Positions 20,345 to 31,585 of a DNA stretch of 64,000 bases are shown one piece after another. Under the pieces are notes generated by a model that was given only the letters and a program-made list of their open reading frames with translations, was not told the DNA's origin and ran no database searches. The position numbers and the translations under genes are program-made. Origin of the DNA: Chaetomium olivaceum (taxonomy: Eukaryota; Ascomycota; Sordariomycetes; Sordariales; Chaetomiaceae); contig JAYWVB010000022.1 in assembly GCA_039881045.1 (NCBI GenBank), positions 434,001-498,000 of the forward strand, in the 5' to 3' direction. Within the stretch, counting starts at the first letter, position 1; each line of letters begins with the position of its first letter.

Positions 20345-23300
20345 GCTGGGAGAGGGAGAATGAATGTCTGACTGGAGCCGGGGCTACAGTACAACGGGAG
20401 GAATTGGGGCAGTAGTGAACGAATGGACCGACAAGGAAAGATCTAGAGATCTTTGCTTGTTTTGTATCGGAGGACCCTGGAGAGAAGAGAGGAGAGGCTT
20501 CACAGAGTCTGGGAATCTCAATATCTTTATGCATCCATCGTTCCATCACACGCAAAACAAGAAAGTAACCATACCACAGTACGTACATAGACTATTGGAC
20601 TAGGGTTCGGCATGGCCAGTGGGTGCTCCGATGGGGCCGGGTACTCATTTGGCTCGACGCAGAGAACCGTGGACCCAGATCTCGGCTAGTCTGGTGATGC
20701 CGGGACATGGCGGCGTCCACGCGGCAGCTGTTTTTGGTAGACGCCCGTGTGCCAAGGTGCTCGGACGACTGCATAGCTGCATAGAACTGGGGCGCTGAAG
20801 TGCCGCGAATTCCGTCGAAGGTCGGCGTCGAGGTCCACGATGAGTTGAGTAAAAATGAGCGAGTCTAGACTAGGATCACCCTAGCTTCCGGTAGTCCCGA
20901 TCACAGCTCATTCCTAGCTCACAGACTCTCCACAGCGCTTCTGCAGCTACTTCGTACACTACTCATGTCGTGAAACAAAGCACAGCCCGTTTGTTGACCA
21001 TGGATGGTATCGCCTTGAAGTTCAGCTCGGGAGTCGGGGGATTCGGTGCGTCGTGTGCGTGCAGCTGCATCGGGCCTAAGTGGAGATGAGATGGAGAAGG
21101 AAAATCGATCAGACTGGAGCAGGCTAGGCAGGGTCCCGCCCACAAGCCAAATGGGGAAGCGAGAACGACCATGGCCGTTCCGTCATTGGCCGATCGCCGC
21201 GTACCTGCACTAGCGCTGGCTAGGGCCTGGGGTCTGGCCCTCCTCGCCCAGCCGGATCTGGTGGGCCCTTATCCAGCTTGGACCCTTCGATTTCCTGACC
21301 TGTCATGTCACTTCCAGCTTGTCTCCTTTTTCTTTCTCAACCATTCGGACTGTGCCTCCTGCTCGCTGTCAAGTCATCACACCGTGAAGTCTGGTTTGGA
21401 TCCGTCTTTTCGTGCCCACCGAATGCCCCCGAACGCAGAATTCTGCCGATACCCGGTCCTCATCTTGGAAGACTGACTTCCAGGTTCCTAAAGAATGAAA
21501 GAACGTACCTCGCTTGGTTCGGTCTGAGATGTACATGTACATACGAAGGGGCTATTCGGGTGGTCGGCTGCTGGCATTCAGTTACTGCTGTGTCCTGTGT
21601 CTGACCCAGGAGCTCGGGTTTGCGGTACCTTCGGCATCCCGATGCTTGCTTTTGCCCCTTATTTTTAGACAGCACCACCGACCAGTGCGGCCACGAGGAG
21701 GCGCGCGCAGACAATATTGAGGCCGCTTGCATGATTATTGCACTCACTCCGTCAAGAAGCTGCCCCCGGCTGCGTTACGCCCGCTCGTGTCGACCAGCCT
21801 GCCGTGAGGTAGGACGACATGCTTCTTGCGTTTCGCTACGACGCCGTGATATTGCCCTGCAGCGAGCCAGTTAGGAGCTCTGCCGGCTGCAGGCGCCCAA
21901 TTTCCCGTTAGGTAACAATACTGCGAGATATCAGTGTGACCGTAACACTCAAAGCTGCAACAAAACCGAGGCTTTGGGAAGACGCGTCTCCATCACAAAC
22001 AAGGACGGATCGAGACGGCGTTAACTACGACTGTGTTGCGCAAACAGGTCCGGCCCCTTGTCTTGGTGTTTCCACTGCTCGTAGCCAGTTTCCACTCTCG
22101 CGACTCGCGAGAAAAGTGTTTGGGCCCCCGATGCACCTGCATTGCATATACCGAGTCTAGACTATTGACGCTAGGGCTGAGTGGAATGTTACCCGCCGAA
22201 AGAAACCGGCAACGAACAAGGCTCGTCAGCTGAGCAGGGCCATCGCATCTTCTCCGCACTACTCTTGAAATTCTCTCGATCTTGCAGCTTTCCATCCCTC
22301 CCTATCCTTGCCTATGACAGTCCTCCACCCAAGCCACCCCGTCCTTCATCTTAGCTCCCGATCTCCTAGCGTGCTGTCGCAAGCCTTTCCCTTCCTACCT
22401 TGCCCGTACCCGCTTGTTCCATGACTCGCAGCACCGAGTTTGGGACTACGACTACCAACCACAGCCGCACCCATCACCCGATGCCCCAAGGTTCCATCGT
22501 TCCAAGAACACTTCACCTCACAGATGCAGCTACACCCCAGCCGCAACCTCGCGGCGTATGACCGTGCATACAGCTTTCCTTCTGCCGACTGAGCACAGCA
22601 AATATTTACATTTACATCCCAACAAGGATCAGCTGATTTCAGGCGAGGCCTGTTGAGTCGAAATGCATGTTGTCATCCATGAGCCGCGTTTGGCAGGAGA
22701 CAGAAACATAAGTGCAGGGTTGCATCGAGAAACAACACAACCTGGAAGACAGAGAGAGCTCCCTCTTGGGTGGTCCAACCCTTGCAACAAGCAACAAACA
22801 CCCACCAAAAAAAAGAAGTCGTCGTCGTCCTTGGCTCGATGCAAACAGGGCAGTCAACCAAAAAAAAAAGGAACAAGGACCAGCCCCCAACCCCCCCACT
22901 CTCCACCGTCCAAGTCCTCAAATATCCGAACTCCGAAGAGGCAAAGAAAGAAAAAAAACCAGAGAACCACCTCACACACACAGCAAGTGCCGGAGCAGAC
23001 TCCCAGATCCCGACACCATCTCTCCACTCTCTCGACTCCACCACGGAAACTCTAACCCAACCCAACCCAGCCCAAGCTGCCAAAACTGGCAAACACAGAT
23101 CCAAACCCGCCGCGGCCTGTCACAGAGAGCCTTAACCCCTTCGTACCTAACAAAAAACCTCCGAGCGATCCGCCCACTAGTGTAGCCAAAGAACGTTGCC
23201 GTCGATCCGGCTGGCAACCGATCCGCCCCCCACCTTCGAGCGCCGATCCCTTCCCTCGCAAGGAAACCAAAGAAACCGCCTACCGGCCAAACTGTATTTT

Positions 23301-24113
23301 GTTGCCTTCTATGTATGTATGTGGTTAGCTCCCCCGTCACTGTCACCATCGCCGTCAGCATGAAGCACCACCGTCACCGTCACAGTCATAACCGGCATAT
23401 GCCGGGCAGGGGTGAACAGTGCATGCATGCATGGCAGCTCAACATATGTACTTCGTAGCTCGAGACTCCTCTCCACAGTTCTGTTTCTGTCTTGCTTGAG
23501 GCTTTTATTTATTTTTTATTTTTACTTTTCATGCCGGCACTCCTTCCTTCCGCTGCAGCCCCCCTCCCCATCGCAGCTTTTCAGCTCCTCATATTCTGCG
23601 CCGGCCCAAGCCGTCAACCTACCTAGAACACTCTCTGAACAAATACATGGCTTCATATTGGCATGGCAGAGGCACGTAAGTCAGCTCACGGAACCATACA
23701 TGGTAGGCAGATTTAGCACATATCAGAAAGAACCACTTTTCCATTCTCAACAACCCGCTGTCCAGCCGTCCGGCCGTCCAGCCTTCCAGCCAGTCCCATG
23801 CTTTCCCAATTATCGTGAACTTCCCACACCACCACCAAATGATGAGCTCAACTCGGGACGCTAGAACGAGACGTGACAGCCGTGATGCTACTCTACACAT
23901 GCTAGCGACGCCCAGTGACAGCGTGGGACAAGAGAGAAAGAAGCCCCCCCCCTTTTCCCAAAGAGAAAAACCCCGGTGTGTTGTGCGTGCATGAGACGTC
24001 TCGTCAACGAGTGGAAAGGAAATGGCATGATCCGTAACCCCCCCCCGTCCGTTCCACCCAGTCATGTTTTCATCCTTCACTCGGTCCATCTACCTACATT
24101 TACCTCCTAGGGC
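20345..24113. other. 3.8-kb intergenic region upstream of the WSC gene
   Basis: No gene is supported; frames are short and without domain-like sequence. A/C-rich tracts with A runs occupy 22790-22990. A cluster of CGTCA/GTCAC pentamers lies at 23331-23390 and ends in a perfect 14-bp palindrome CCGGCATATGCCGG (23392-23405), followed by a GCATGCATGCATG repeat (23422-23434). The region should contain the WSC promoter (near 20345) and the eIF3a 3' UTR (near 24113). A long regulatory region or an undetected non-coding RNA is possible. Confidence 0.4.
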
Positions 24114-27100
24114 TTAACCTTCCCGGCGGAACTTGGGCACATACTTGCCCGGCCCGCCTGTGGCCTTGAGCGGCTCCGGTGCAGGACCGTTGTCCTTCGC
24201 ATCCCGGTCACCACCACGGCCTGAGCCTGCCCGATCCATGGGCTCACCACGACCAGACGCGACTCTGGGTGGCGGAGCACTACGCTCGGGGGGCGGGCCA
24301 CCCCCGGAAGCGAGTCTAGCCGCCTCCCGCTCACGCCAGCTGGGTTTGTTGCCAGCAAGCGCCAAACGGGGAGGACCACCGGCGGGCCTGTCGCTGGAGT
24401 CGGTGCGCTCCATAGGAGGAGGGGCAGCCCGTGCCGGAGGTGGGGTAGCCCTAGCCGGCGGTGGGGTCGCCCGCGCCGGAGGGGGGACAGAATCTGAGGG
24501 GGCGCCCCCGGCAGCAGCCTTGGCCGCCTCGCGCTCTCTCCAGCTGGGCTTGGTGCCGGCAAGTGGTAGGCGAGGTCCGGAGCCGGTAGCGGCGATAGGC
24601 TCGCGCTCCCGAATAGGTACTGCCGCGGCAGCAGCCTTCTCGGCCCTGCGACGGGCCATGGCCTCCTCCTCGCGCTGTTGCTGGCGAGCCTGCGCTTCCT
24701 TGGCCCGCTCGCGCTCCTTCTCGCGCTCCTCCCTGATCCTGGCCAGCTCCTCCTTGCGAGCCTCCTGCCGCTGCTTCTCCTCCTCCTTCTCCCTCTCGGC
24801 ACGCTCCTCGGCTTCCCTGAGAGCGCGCTCCTTCTCTTCGCGCTCCCGCTTCTCGCGCAGCTTGCGCTCGCGGTACTCCTTCCGCCGAAGGGTGACCTGC
24901 TTCTCGAGCTCGCGCTCGGCATCACGGCGGCGCTTCTCGAACATGTCGCGACGGCGCTCGTGCAGGTCAGCCCGGAAAGTCTCGTAGAACGGCATCAGGC
25001 GGGTCAGGCGGTGCTTCAGCTCCACGTCCTCCTTGTGCTTCAGCTCCGCGTCCTTGAGCGTCTGGGCCTTGATCAGCTCGTAGGCAGCAAGATCACGCTC
25101 ACGCTGCTTCGCGTAGTCCTCGGGGAGCTTCTTAGCCTCCTCCTTCCTGAGGGCACGCTCCAAATGATCGAGGCGCTTGCCAGTGACGCGCATCTTCTCG
25201 GCGATGGTGTTCTTCTCCCGCTCGAGCTGCTGTAGCTTGATCATGCGGATCTTGTTGCTATCGAGGTTGTCCAGATCTTCGAGTTCGACGTCGTCAAGCT
25301 TCATATCCTTGAGCATGCCCTCGACCTCCTTCTTCTTGATCTCCTCGCGCTCGGCGGCCATCCGCTTCTGCTCCCGAATCCTCTGCTCCTCGGCCAACCG
25401 CTGAGCCTCGGCTTGTTGCAGGGCCTGCTCCTGGAGCATCTTCTTGCGAGCAAGCTCCTTCTCCTTCTGGGCCTGGATCTCTGAAGCCTTGTCCTTGCGC
25501 TTCTGAATCACATCCTTCCTGGACAGAATGTCGAGGTGCTCCTTCTCAGCCCCAGCCTTGGCGCGCGCGAGGACTGCGTCACGGGCCTTGATCCGGGCCT
25601 CGTTGAACGAAGGATCGATGTACCGGCACGTTGTGTAGAGGACCTCCGCCAGGCGAGTGAGCTGCGAACGGACAATCTGCGACGGCGTGCTCTGAAGACG
25701 CTGAACGGAGCCAGACTCGTTCTCAGCTGAGCCGGCTGCCGAGCCAGCGTGGACAGCCTTGGCCGAGGAGAAGACATCGACGTCGAAGCTCAGAACACCG
25801 GTGGCATGGTCCATGCGGATGGCAAGGTCACCCTTCTTATTGCCGTTCATGATGAACTTTTCGATAGTGCCGCGGGTAACCTGGAACGGCTCGGGGAATT
25901 GTGCGAGGCTCTGAACGAACTCGAGATCGACTGTCTCATACACCTGGGACAGCTGCTGGAACAGGCGAGTGAGAATGACCTGCTGCAGGGGAAGGATGTA
26001 CTTTTGCATCTCTTCGTCGGCGCCGACCTGGGCAAGAATGGGGGAAATCTTTTGGCAGATAGAGAGAGGGTGGAAGTCGACCTCGAGGATGTTGTACAGG
26101 TCCCGGATCTGCGGGTTGGCGCGGCGGAGAAGCGCCTTGGACAGGACATCGCGGAAGAGCGAGGAGCGGGTGGGTGCTTGCGATAGGCCGAGAAGGTGGG
26201 TGAGACGCGAGTTCTTGTTCTTACGCGCCTCGTCAAAGTCGACCATGGCACCGCGCGAACGCGATGTGCTGATGACGGGAATAGACAAGGCCGAGAGGAC
26301 TACGAAAGTGGCGGCCTTCTGCAGATCGGCTTCGCTGACGGGCGGGCTGTCGGACTTCTTGCTCTGGCCGGTGGCGAGCATAGCGGCGGACTGCCGCAGC
26401 AGGTTGTAGTAGCGCGACCAAGCGGCGGCGTGGAAGAGGTAGTTCTCGCCAACGAGGAAGATGCGGGTGAGCTTCTCGTAGTAATTGGCCATCATGATGT
26501 TCTTGGCCGGGCGCTTGCTCAGGCTGAGCAAAGTGTGGATATCCTCGACGCTGCGGAAAGCCTCCTGCCAGAGTTCCAACTCGACAGCTACGTTCAGCTG
26601 CTGGAAGCGAGTCTCAAGGTGGCGCTGGAGGGTGTCCGGGTCGTTCAGGTTGATAGCATGCATCTGAGCAGAGTACTTGGCAGCGGTCTGAACATGGTTG
26701 CGGAGGAGCTCGCAAAGGCGGCGGAATTCGGTCTTGCGGGCATACTTGAGACAGAAGTCGAAGGCCTGCATCGCGGTGCTCTGGTACAAGAGCTCCAGGC
26801 GAGCATTGTTGCGCAGGATGTCCAGAACGGTCCGGTACGCCTCCCACAGGAACTTCAGCCATGGGGTAACGATGGCGCGGTCGGTACGGTCTTTTGACTG
26901 CTCGCCAGAAACAGTGGCCAGAAGGATGGATTCCGGGGTCTCGCTGGCCTCAAGATCTTCGACACTGGCCGACCCAGTAGTGGCCTCGATGCTCGATTGG
27001 ACCTCATCGGCCTTTTGTTGGGCAGCCGTAACCTTCTCGGCCGCCAACTCAATAAATTTCTTCAAGACGAGCTACATCGCCAGTCAGCAAGCGCATAAAC

Positions 27101-27548
27101 CCGTCGCCGCATCCACGAAAACACACCTCTATTGTCCCAACATTGGTGTTCTGGGCGATATTCTTGTATTGGTAAAGGGCGTCCTTGGCGAGCTTTCCCT
27201 TCTGTTCGACGGCCTGCTCGACGAGCAGGACCATCACCGGTTCCAGCGAGGCAATAGGGACATTGCGGGAACGCTTTGACGTGATATGCTCGTGCAGCAA
27301 AGTCAGGGCTGCCGGGGCCTGGTTGACCCCGATGAGCTCGTGGGCGCGCTTGAGGACATTTTCGGGTTTTTGATGCGGCGGGGGCGGCTGCGAGACGGTC
27401 AGTTGGCGCTCAGGGACTCAAGCCGGACGAACCGACGGCGATGGTGTTGGTGATGGTCCGAGGCGGGGAGGGGTTGTATCCGCATCGCTGTTGGCGGTCC
27501 CCGCCCGACGTAAGATGCAAGCGTGCAATTTCGAGGACAACTTACCAT
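24114..27548 (-). CDS. TIF32: Translation initiation factor eIF3 subunit a (TIF32)
   Basis: Core scaffold of eIF3, cytosolic, binds the 40S subunit. Three exons: 27548-27546 (just the ATG), 27387-27127 and 27071-24114; introns 27545-27388 and 27126-27072 are GT-AG. The ATG exon ends in ATG|GTAAGT and splices to PPPPHQKPENVLKRAHELIG, the expected N-terminus, giving 1,073 residues. Family blocks: KGKLAKDALYQYKNIAQNTN, LVLKKFIELAAEKV, the PCI region around residues 330-520, then a long charged coiled coil (about 560-880). The tail is low complexity with two SWREREAA repeats (LAGTKPSWREREAAK and LAGNKPSWREREAAR) and PPPARAT repeats. No ATG exists nearer in frame that would preserve the conserved N-terminus. 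Confidence 0.95.
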
Positions 27549-29013
27549 GATGGGCAACTTCCTCTGCGCGGTGGCAGGTCTCGAGGAAGTTTGATGGGCG
27601 TCTTAGAAAGAGCAGCGCAACGCAGCGTGAGGGGTTGCTGGCGACTTGGCTGGCGCTGTCCAGAGATTTTTTTCGCCTCGTGGAGAATGGGTTGGCGAGC
27701 CCTGGCCCAGGCAGGTGCAGGTTTGTAAATTGTGTGGGCGGAAAATACAGATCACGTGATTTGGTGGATGAGAGCCCTCGCAGCACGACAACCAATCCAA
27801 AAGATATATTATCTTTGCTAACGCTATCACAATGTAACTAAAAAGTGTGAAAACGAAGTTTCAGTTACAGACATTCCCAAGCTTCAACTTTGGAGTTGTT
27901 ATGGGCGAGTTGGCCTCGAGGTTCGCGATGCAATGTGAAAGGGGTTTGCTGAGGGGGGTGGGGCTGCGTTCTGGGCGGGAATGGTGGGGCACTGACGAAA
28001 GAATAACCCGACAATCTTGATTCGGTCGAGAACAATAGCTAACACTCACGTAGCAAAGGACTGTTAAGAAAAAATATTCTTGTCGCAGCTACAGAGAAAC
28101 GAAATGCATCTCCTTGCATCTTTCGCTATTTTCTTCGGCAGTCGCCAATTCCGGGCGCACTGTGAGAGGCTCAGGATCTGATTCCCGACAACCGTGCACT
28201 GGAGACTCAGCTCAGACAATCCCTGTATCGAGGTAATAATGGGGTATAAAATACAAGACAGGATTTATTCGAGACAGCCTTCATCAACGAAAAGGCAGAA
28301 GATGTGATGATCGAAAGTTTGCACTCGTCTTTGATAATTCGGGCCTTAAAATTGCCCTCTTCGTCTGGCTAGGATCATAACGAACGCGTCGAAGCTTCCA
28401 ACGCCTGCCCAGCCATTTTTTGCTCCGCGGGCAGGGAGCCAGATCGGGATTGAGACAAGACCCAGCGCAGTGTAACCGGCCGTATGTTTCTAGCGGGCCC
28501 GGTCTAGCCGTCTCTGGACAGCTCATTTTCTTTTCGCCCGGCTTAGGCGGGTCTCGGTGCACAGACCAGCAACGCCCGCTCCTGAACTGCTTTCCCCCTT
28601 CGCTCCCGGGCGCCTCTGCCAATCCCGTCCACCCATTCCAAGTCTCGAAGCCTCTGGTATTCGCATCCACCTCCATACCAGTCGTCAATCGCAGCGTCTT
28701 CGAATTTCGTCGCTGGACGTCACACGCGACCTCGAGCATCCACTCCTTTGTCTTTTCGGTAAGTTTATTCGCCTGTTTGATTTTCTGCTGCCTGGATTGT
28801 GCCGTTCCCGCGGTTGCGCCGTGGAGCAAACCGTGCAACCTGCGTGCCCTGCGACCGACAGCGAGAGCAATCACGTCGAGCCAATTGGTCAACAATCCGT
28901 GCGGAGGGAGCGAGGGGAGAAATCGGCGGTGTGAAAAGAAGAGGATGGGCCGGGCACGTCTGGAGTGTGAAAGACGCAGCGACAAGACAACGCGATAATT
29001 GACTGACACCACC
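27549..29013. promoter_or_regulatory. Divergent region eIF3a / G-gamma
   Basis: About 1.46 kb between divergent genes. The section 28400-28990 is C/T-rich and contains a GTAAGT donor-like site at about 28759, which could belong to a spliced 5' leader of the G-gamma gene. The part 27780-28330 is AT-richer. No protein gene is supported. Confidence 0.45.
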
Positions 29014-29629
29014 ATGGCTCAGCAGCACGATCATCACGAGTTAACGGGCCCCCGGTCGCGACTATCGGACGCCGATTCCCACACGGGCGATAGCAACGGC
29101 GCCAGCCGATTGCAGCAACAGCCGGCCGACCCTTTCCGCCGGGTCTCTGAGGAAGGAACTTCGCCGCGTGCGCCGCCGCCGTCGAACCCCGAGGACACCC
29201 CAGCGACTTCGGTTGCGAACCACGATTTCCCATCGACACCATCTCCAACCGTCACAATTTCTTCCCACATCATGCCTCAGTACACATCCCGCGATGGGGG
29301 CGACCCATCGCAAATCAGGAAGAACAAGCAGAGCATGGCCGATTTGAAGCTCCGCAGGCTGACCGAGCTCAACGCGCGACTACGTGAAGACCTCGACCGG
29401 GAACGCATCCCCGTGAGCGGGGCTTCCAAGAGGTAAGACGACACGACAGAACCTTGTTGTTCTCATTTTTCCACTTTTGGCTGCGGCCGCTAACCCAGAC
29501 TCGCGCAGCATCATTGCCTACTGCAACAGCACCAGGGACTTCATGGTGCCGAATGTTTGGGGCCCTGTTCCGAAAGGAGATGACCCCTACGCACCACAAC
29601 AGAGCGGCGGGTGCTGTATAGTCATGTAG
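29014..29629 (+). CDS. gng-1: Heterotrimeric G-protein gamma subunit with CaaX tail
   Basis: Two exons, 29014-29432 and 29509-29629 (GT-AG intron). From the internal ATG at 29272 (MPQYTSRDGGDPSQIRKNKQ) the product is 93 residues, the classical length of filamentous-fungal G-gamma. Conserved pieces are SMADLKLRRLTELNARLRED (the G-beta binding coiled coil), SIIAYCNSTRDFMVPNVWGP and the end PYAPQQSGGCCIVM. CIVM is a CaaX box for prenylation, with an adjacent Cys that could be palmitoylated. The frame is also open upstream to an ATG at 29014, adding 86 Ser/Pro/Asp-rich residues (179 total); I cannot decide which start is used, though 29272 matches the family. Acts at the plasma membrane with G-beta in pheromone/nutrient signalling. 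The window also encodes ICMT, which processes such tails. Confidence 0.93.
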
Positions 29630-30549
29630 GGCTCTTGATATAGTCAGCCCCGACTTGTGACGCGGAGAGCCGACCCCTGGCTTCGGGTTCGCACCACCAT
29701 CCCGGGTTGGTTGTGTCTCTTGGAGTGTGCCCGCGGTATCACCGCGCAGGAGTCGTTCAATCTGTCGGCAACGTCTCGAGAATAATAATTTTGGCACCGG
29801 GCCACGAATCATGGGCGGGGGAAATGGATTGCCGAAGGAGGAAACACGGATTATTCAACACCACCCCCCATTGCCGGTACGAGAAACAAAATTCCCGGAT
29901 TCGCTAGGGCAAGGAGGAGCGGCCAGGAACGGACGGGACGACGGCACGGCCTCCTACGATAACGCTACCACTCATACCCCTTCTATTCTGAGAGCGGATC
30001 GCAGGCTGGCTACGCAGCTCTTCAGCGTGTAATACCTTAGTTCCTTCATTATTTCTTGTCATCTGTCTTGTTTTTTACCCCGTGCTCGGTTTGGCTTGGC
30101 TCCTCCTTGCCCTGCGATTTTTCTATTTTCAATGTATATAGGTTCCAGGTTTCCCAGGTTTCCCAATGGATTGATGAGACGAGGATTGGCGAATGAGACA
30201 GGACTTACACTACCCATTGTGCCTCGGTGATTTGTGCGGCCTCGTTTGGACAATGAATCAGGCAAACAGCTTGCTCAAACAGGTGGTTGTGGTTTCCACA
30301 TCCTGCATCCTGCAGTGCACAGTCAACTACGTAGATCACAGATTAGGATATTAGATTCGGGTGGGTTCCTGGCGTCTCTCCGGTTTGCCACATGACACCA
30401 CTCCCGCGTTTTCGCTCATTTTGGCCGTCATCGGGCCATCTCCCCTTGCTCACAACATCCACTCAACATCATCCAAACACCCCGTGAAACGGACCGTGAG
30501 GCCTCGAGTCAAAACGCCAAGTCATATATCGTTCGTTTCCGCGATAACA
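29630..30549. other. Intergenic region G-gamma - Rdx gene
   Basis: About 0.9 kb containing the G-gamma 3' UTR and the promoter of the next gene. A short tandem GGTTTCCCA repeat lies at 30149-30165. No gene seen. Confidence 0.45.
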
Positions 30550-31585
30550 ATGGTCGAAACCACTCAGTTATCATCCGAGCCAAGACTCCCGCGAGTCACA
30601 ATCCAGTTCTGCACCCAATGTAAATGGATGCTGAGAGCGGCATATGTAAGCTTCTTCCTCGATCCTCAAACAGACCTCCCTGCCTTCCATGTCTTCCACC
30701 CCCGGGTTGCCCATACAAAGAAACGCACATGGGCAAAGTCGGACTCCAAGTGCAGTAGCTCAAGTTGGAGGGACGAAACAACAGTTCTAGGAGTCTAATA
30801 AATGTCTTTTGACTCTGTTTACATTTCTTTTACTCGGGTTCTATGTTTAATCCCTTTCTCCATCTCTGCTTTTCTTCTTTTTTTTTCTTTCTCTAGTTTC
30901 TTTTACACGAACTTATTTCTTTTCGAGTTTGTTTTCCTTTGCGGAAGCCCACCCCCCCTTCTCTCACCCCTTCCACTTCCCCCACCGTATCTATACCCAC
31001 ACACCCCGCCCCCCCATACAGCATCACCCCTACACCCCAATCCAACGCCCAAACAAACTAGCTAACCCCCATCCCAGTACGCCCAAGAGCTGCTCTCCAC
31101 CTTCTCCGTCTCCCTCGGCGAGGTCGCCCTGCAGCCCGCCACAGGCGGCGTCTTTGTCGTTGAGATCACCACCGCCACCACCACCTCTTCCGCAGAGGGT
31201 ACTGCCACTGCCACTGGGACTGCCGCCGCGGCGCAGACGAGGGCCGTGCTGTGGGACCGCAAGATCGATGGGGGCTTTCCCGAGGTCAAGGAGCTCAAGC
31301 GGCGGGTGAGGGATGTGATTCAGCGCGGGGAGGGATCTGGGGCATGTGGATCGCGATTATGGGCGTGGTGGGAAGGGTGGTGAGCGGCAGGGGCAGGAGC
31401 AGCAGGAGCAGGAGCAGCAGGGGAAGGGTGGGGATGGGAATGGGGGTGGGGAGGTGAAGAAGGAAGGGGGAGGGGAGGCGGTGGGGGGGAAGAAGGAAGA
31501 GGGGACGGCGGCGGGTAAGGCGGGTGAGGAGACGGGGAAGGCTTGTGGTGTTGAGGGGGGTGCTGAATGCGAGGATTGCCAGTGA
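30550..31585 (+). CDS. Rdx/SelW-like thioredoxin-fold protein (CxxC); apparent frameshift near 31330
   Basis: Member of the SelW/SelT/SelH (Rdx) family, presumed thiol redox function; the exact role in fungi is unknown. Exon 1 30550-30645 (MVETTQLSSEPRLPRVTIQF) contains the redox motif C-T-Q-C in FCTQCKWMLRAAY, with Cys where animal homologues have Sec. Intron 30646-31077 is long for a fungus (432 nt, pyrimidine-rich, GCTAAC branch-like site). Exon 2 continues YAQELLSTFSVSLGEVALQP, then an Ala/Thr insert, then VLWDRKIDGGFPEVKELKRR. Read literally, the frame ends at 31381-31383 (133 residues). One base fewer in the G runs at 31327-31334 would continue into RDLGHVDRDY, a segment I recall as conserved in this family, followed by a Gly/Lys/Glu/Gln-rich tail to 31585 (200 residues). 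I annotate to 31585 but the break is unresolved. Confidence 0.75.

Noticed and set aside
24133..24987. Plus-strand open frame of 284 codons across the 3' end of eIF3a
   Set aside because: Ser/Arg/Ala-rich mirror of the eIF3a charged coiled coil; no independent evidence.
28284..29015. Minus-strand 243-codon frame upstream of G-gamma
   Set aside because: Composition is unlike the secure proteins, no domain, and it lies in the C/T-rich leader of the divergent G-gamma gene.
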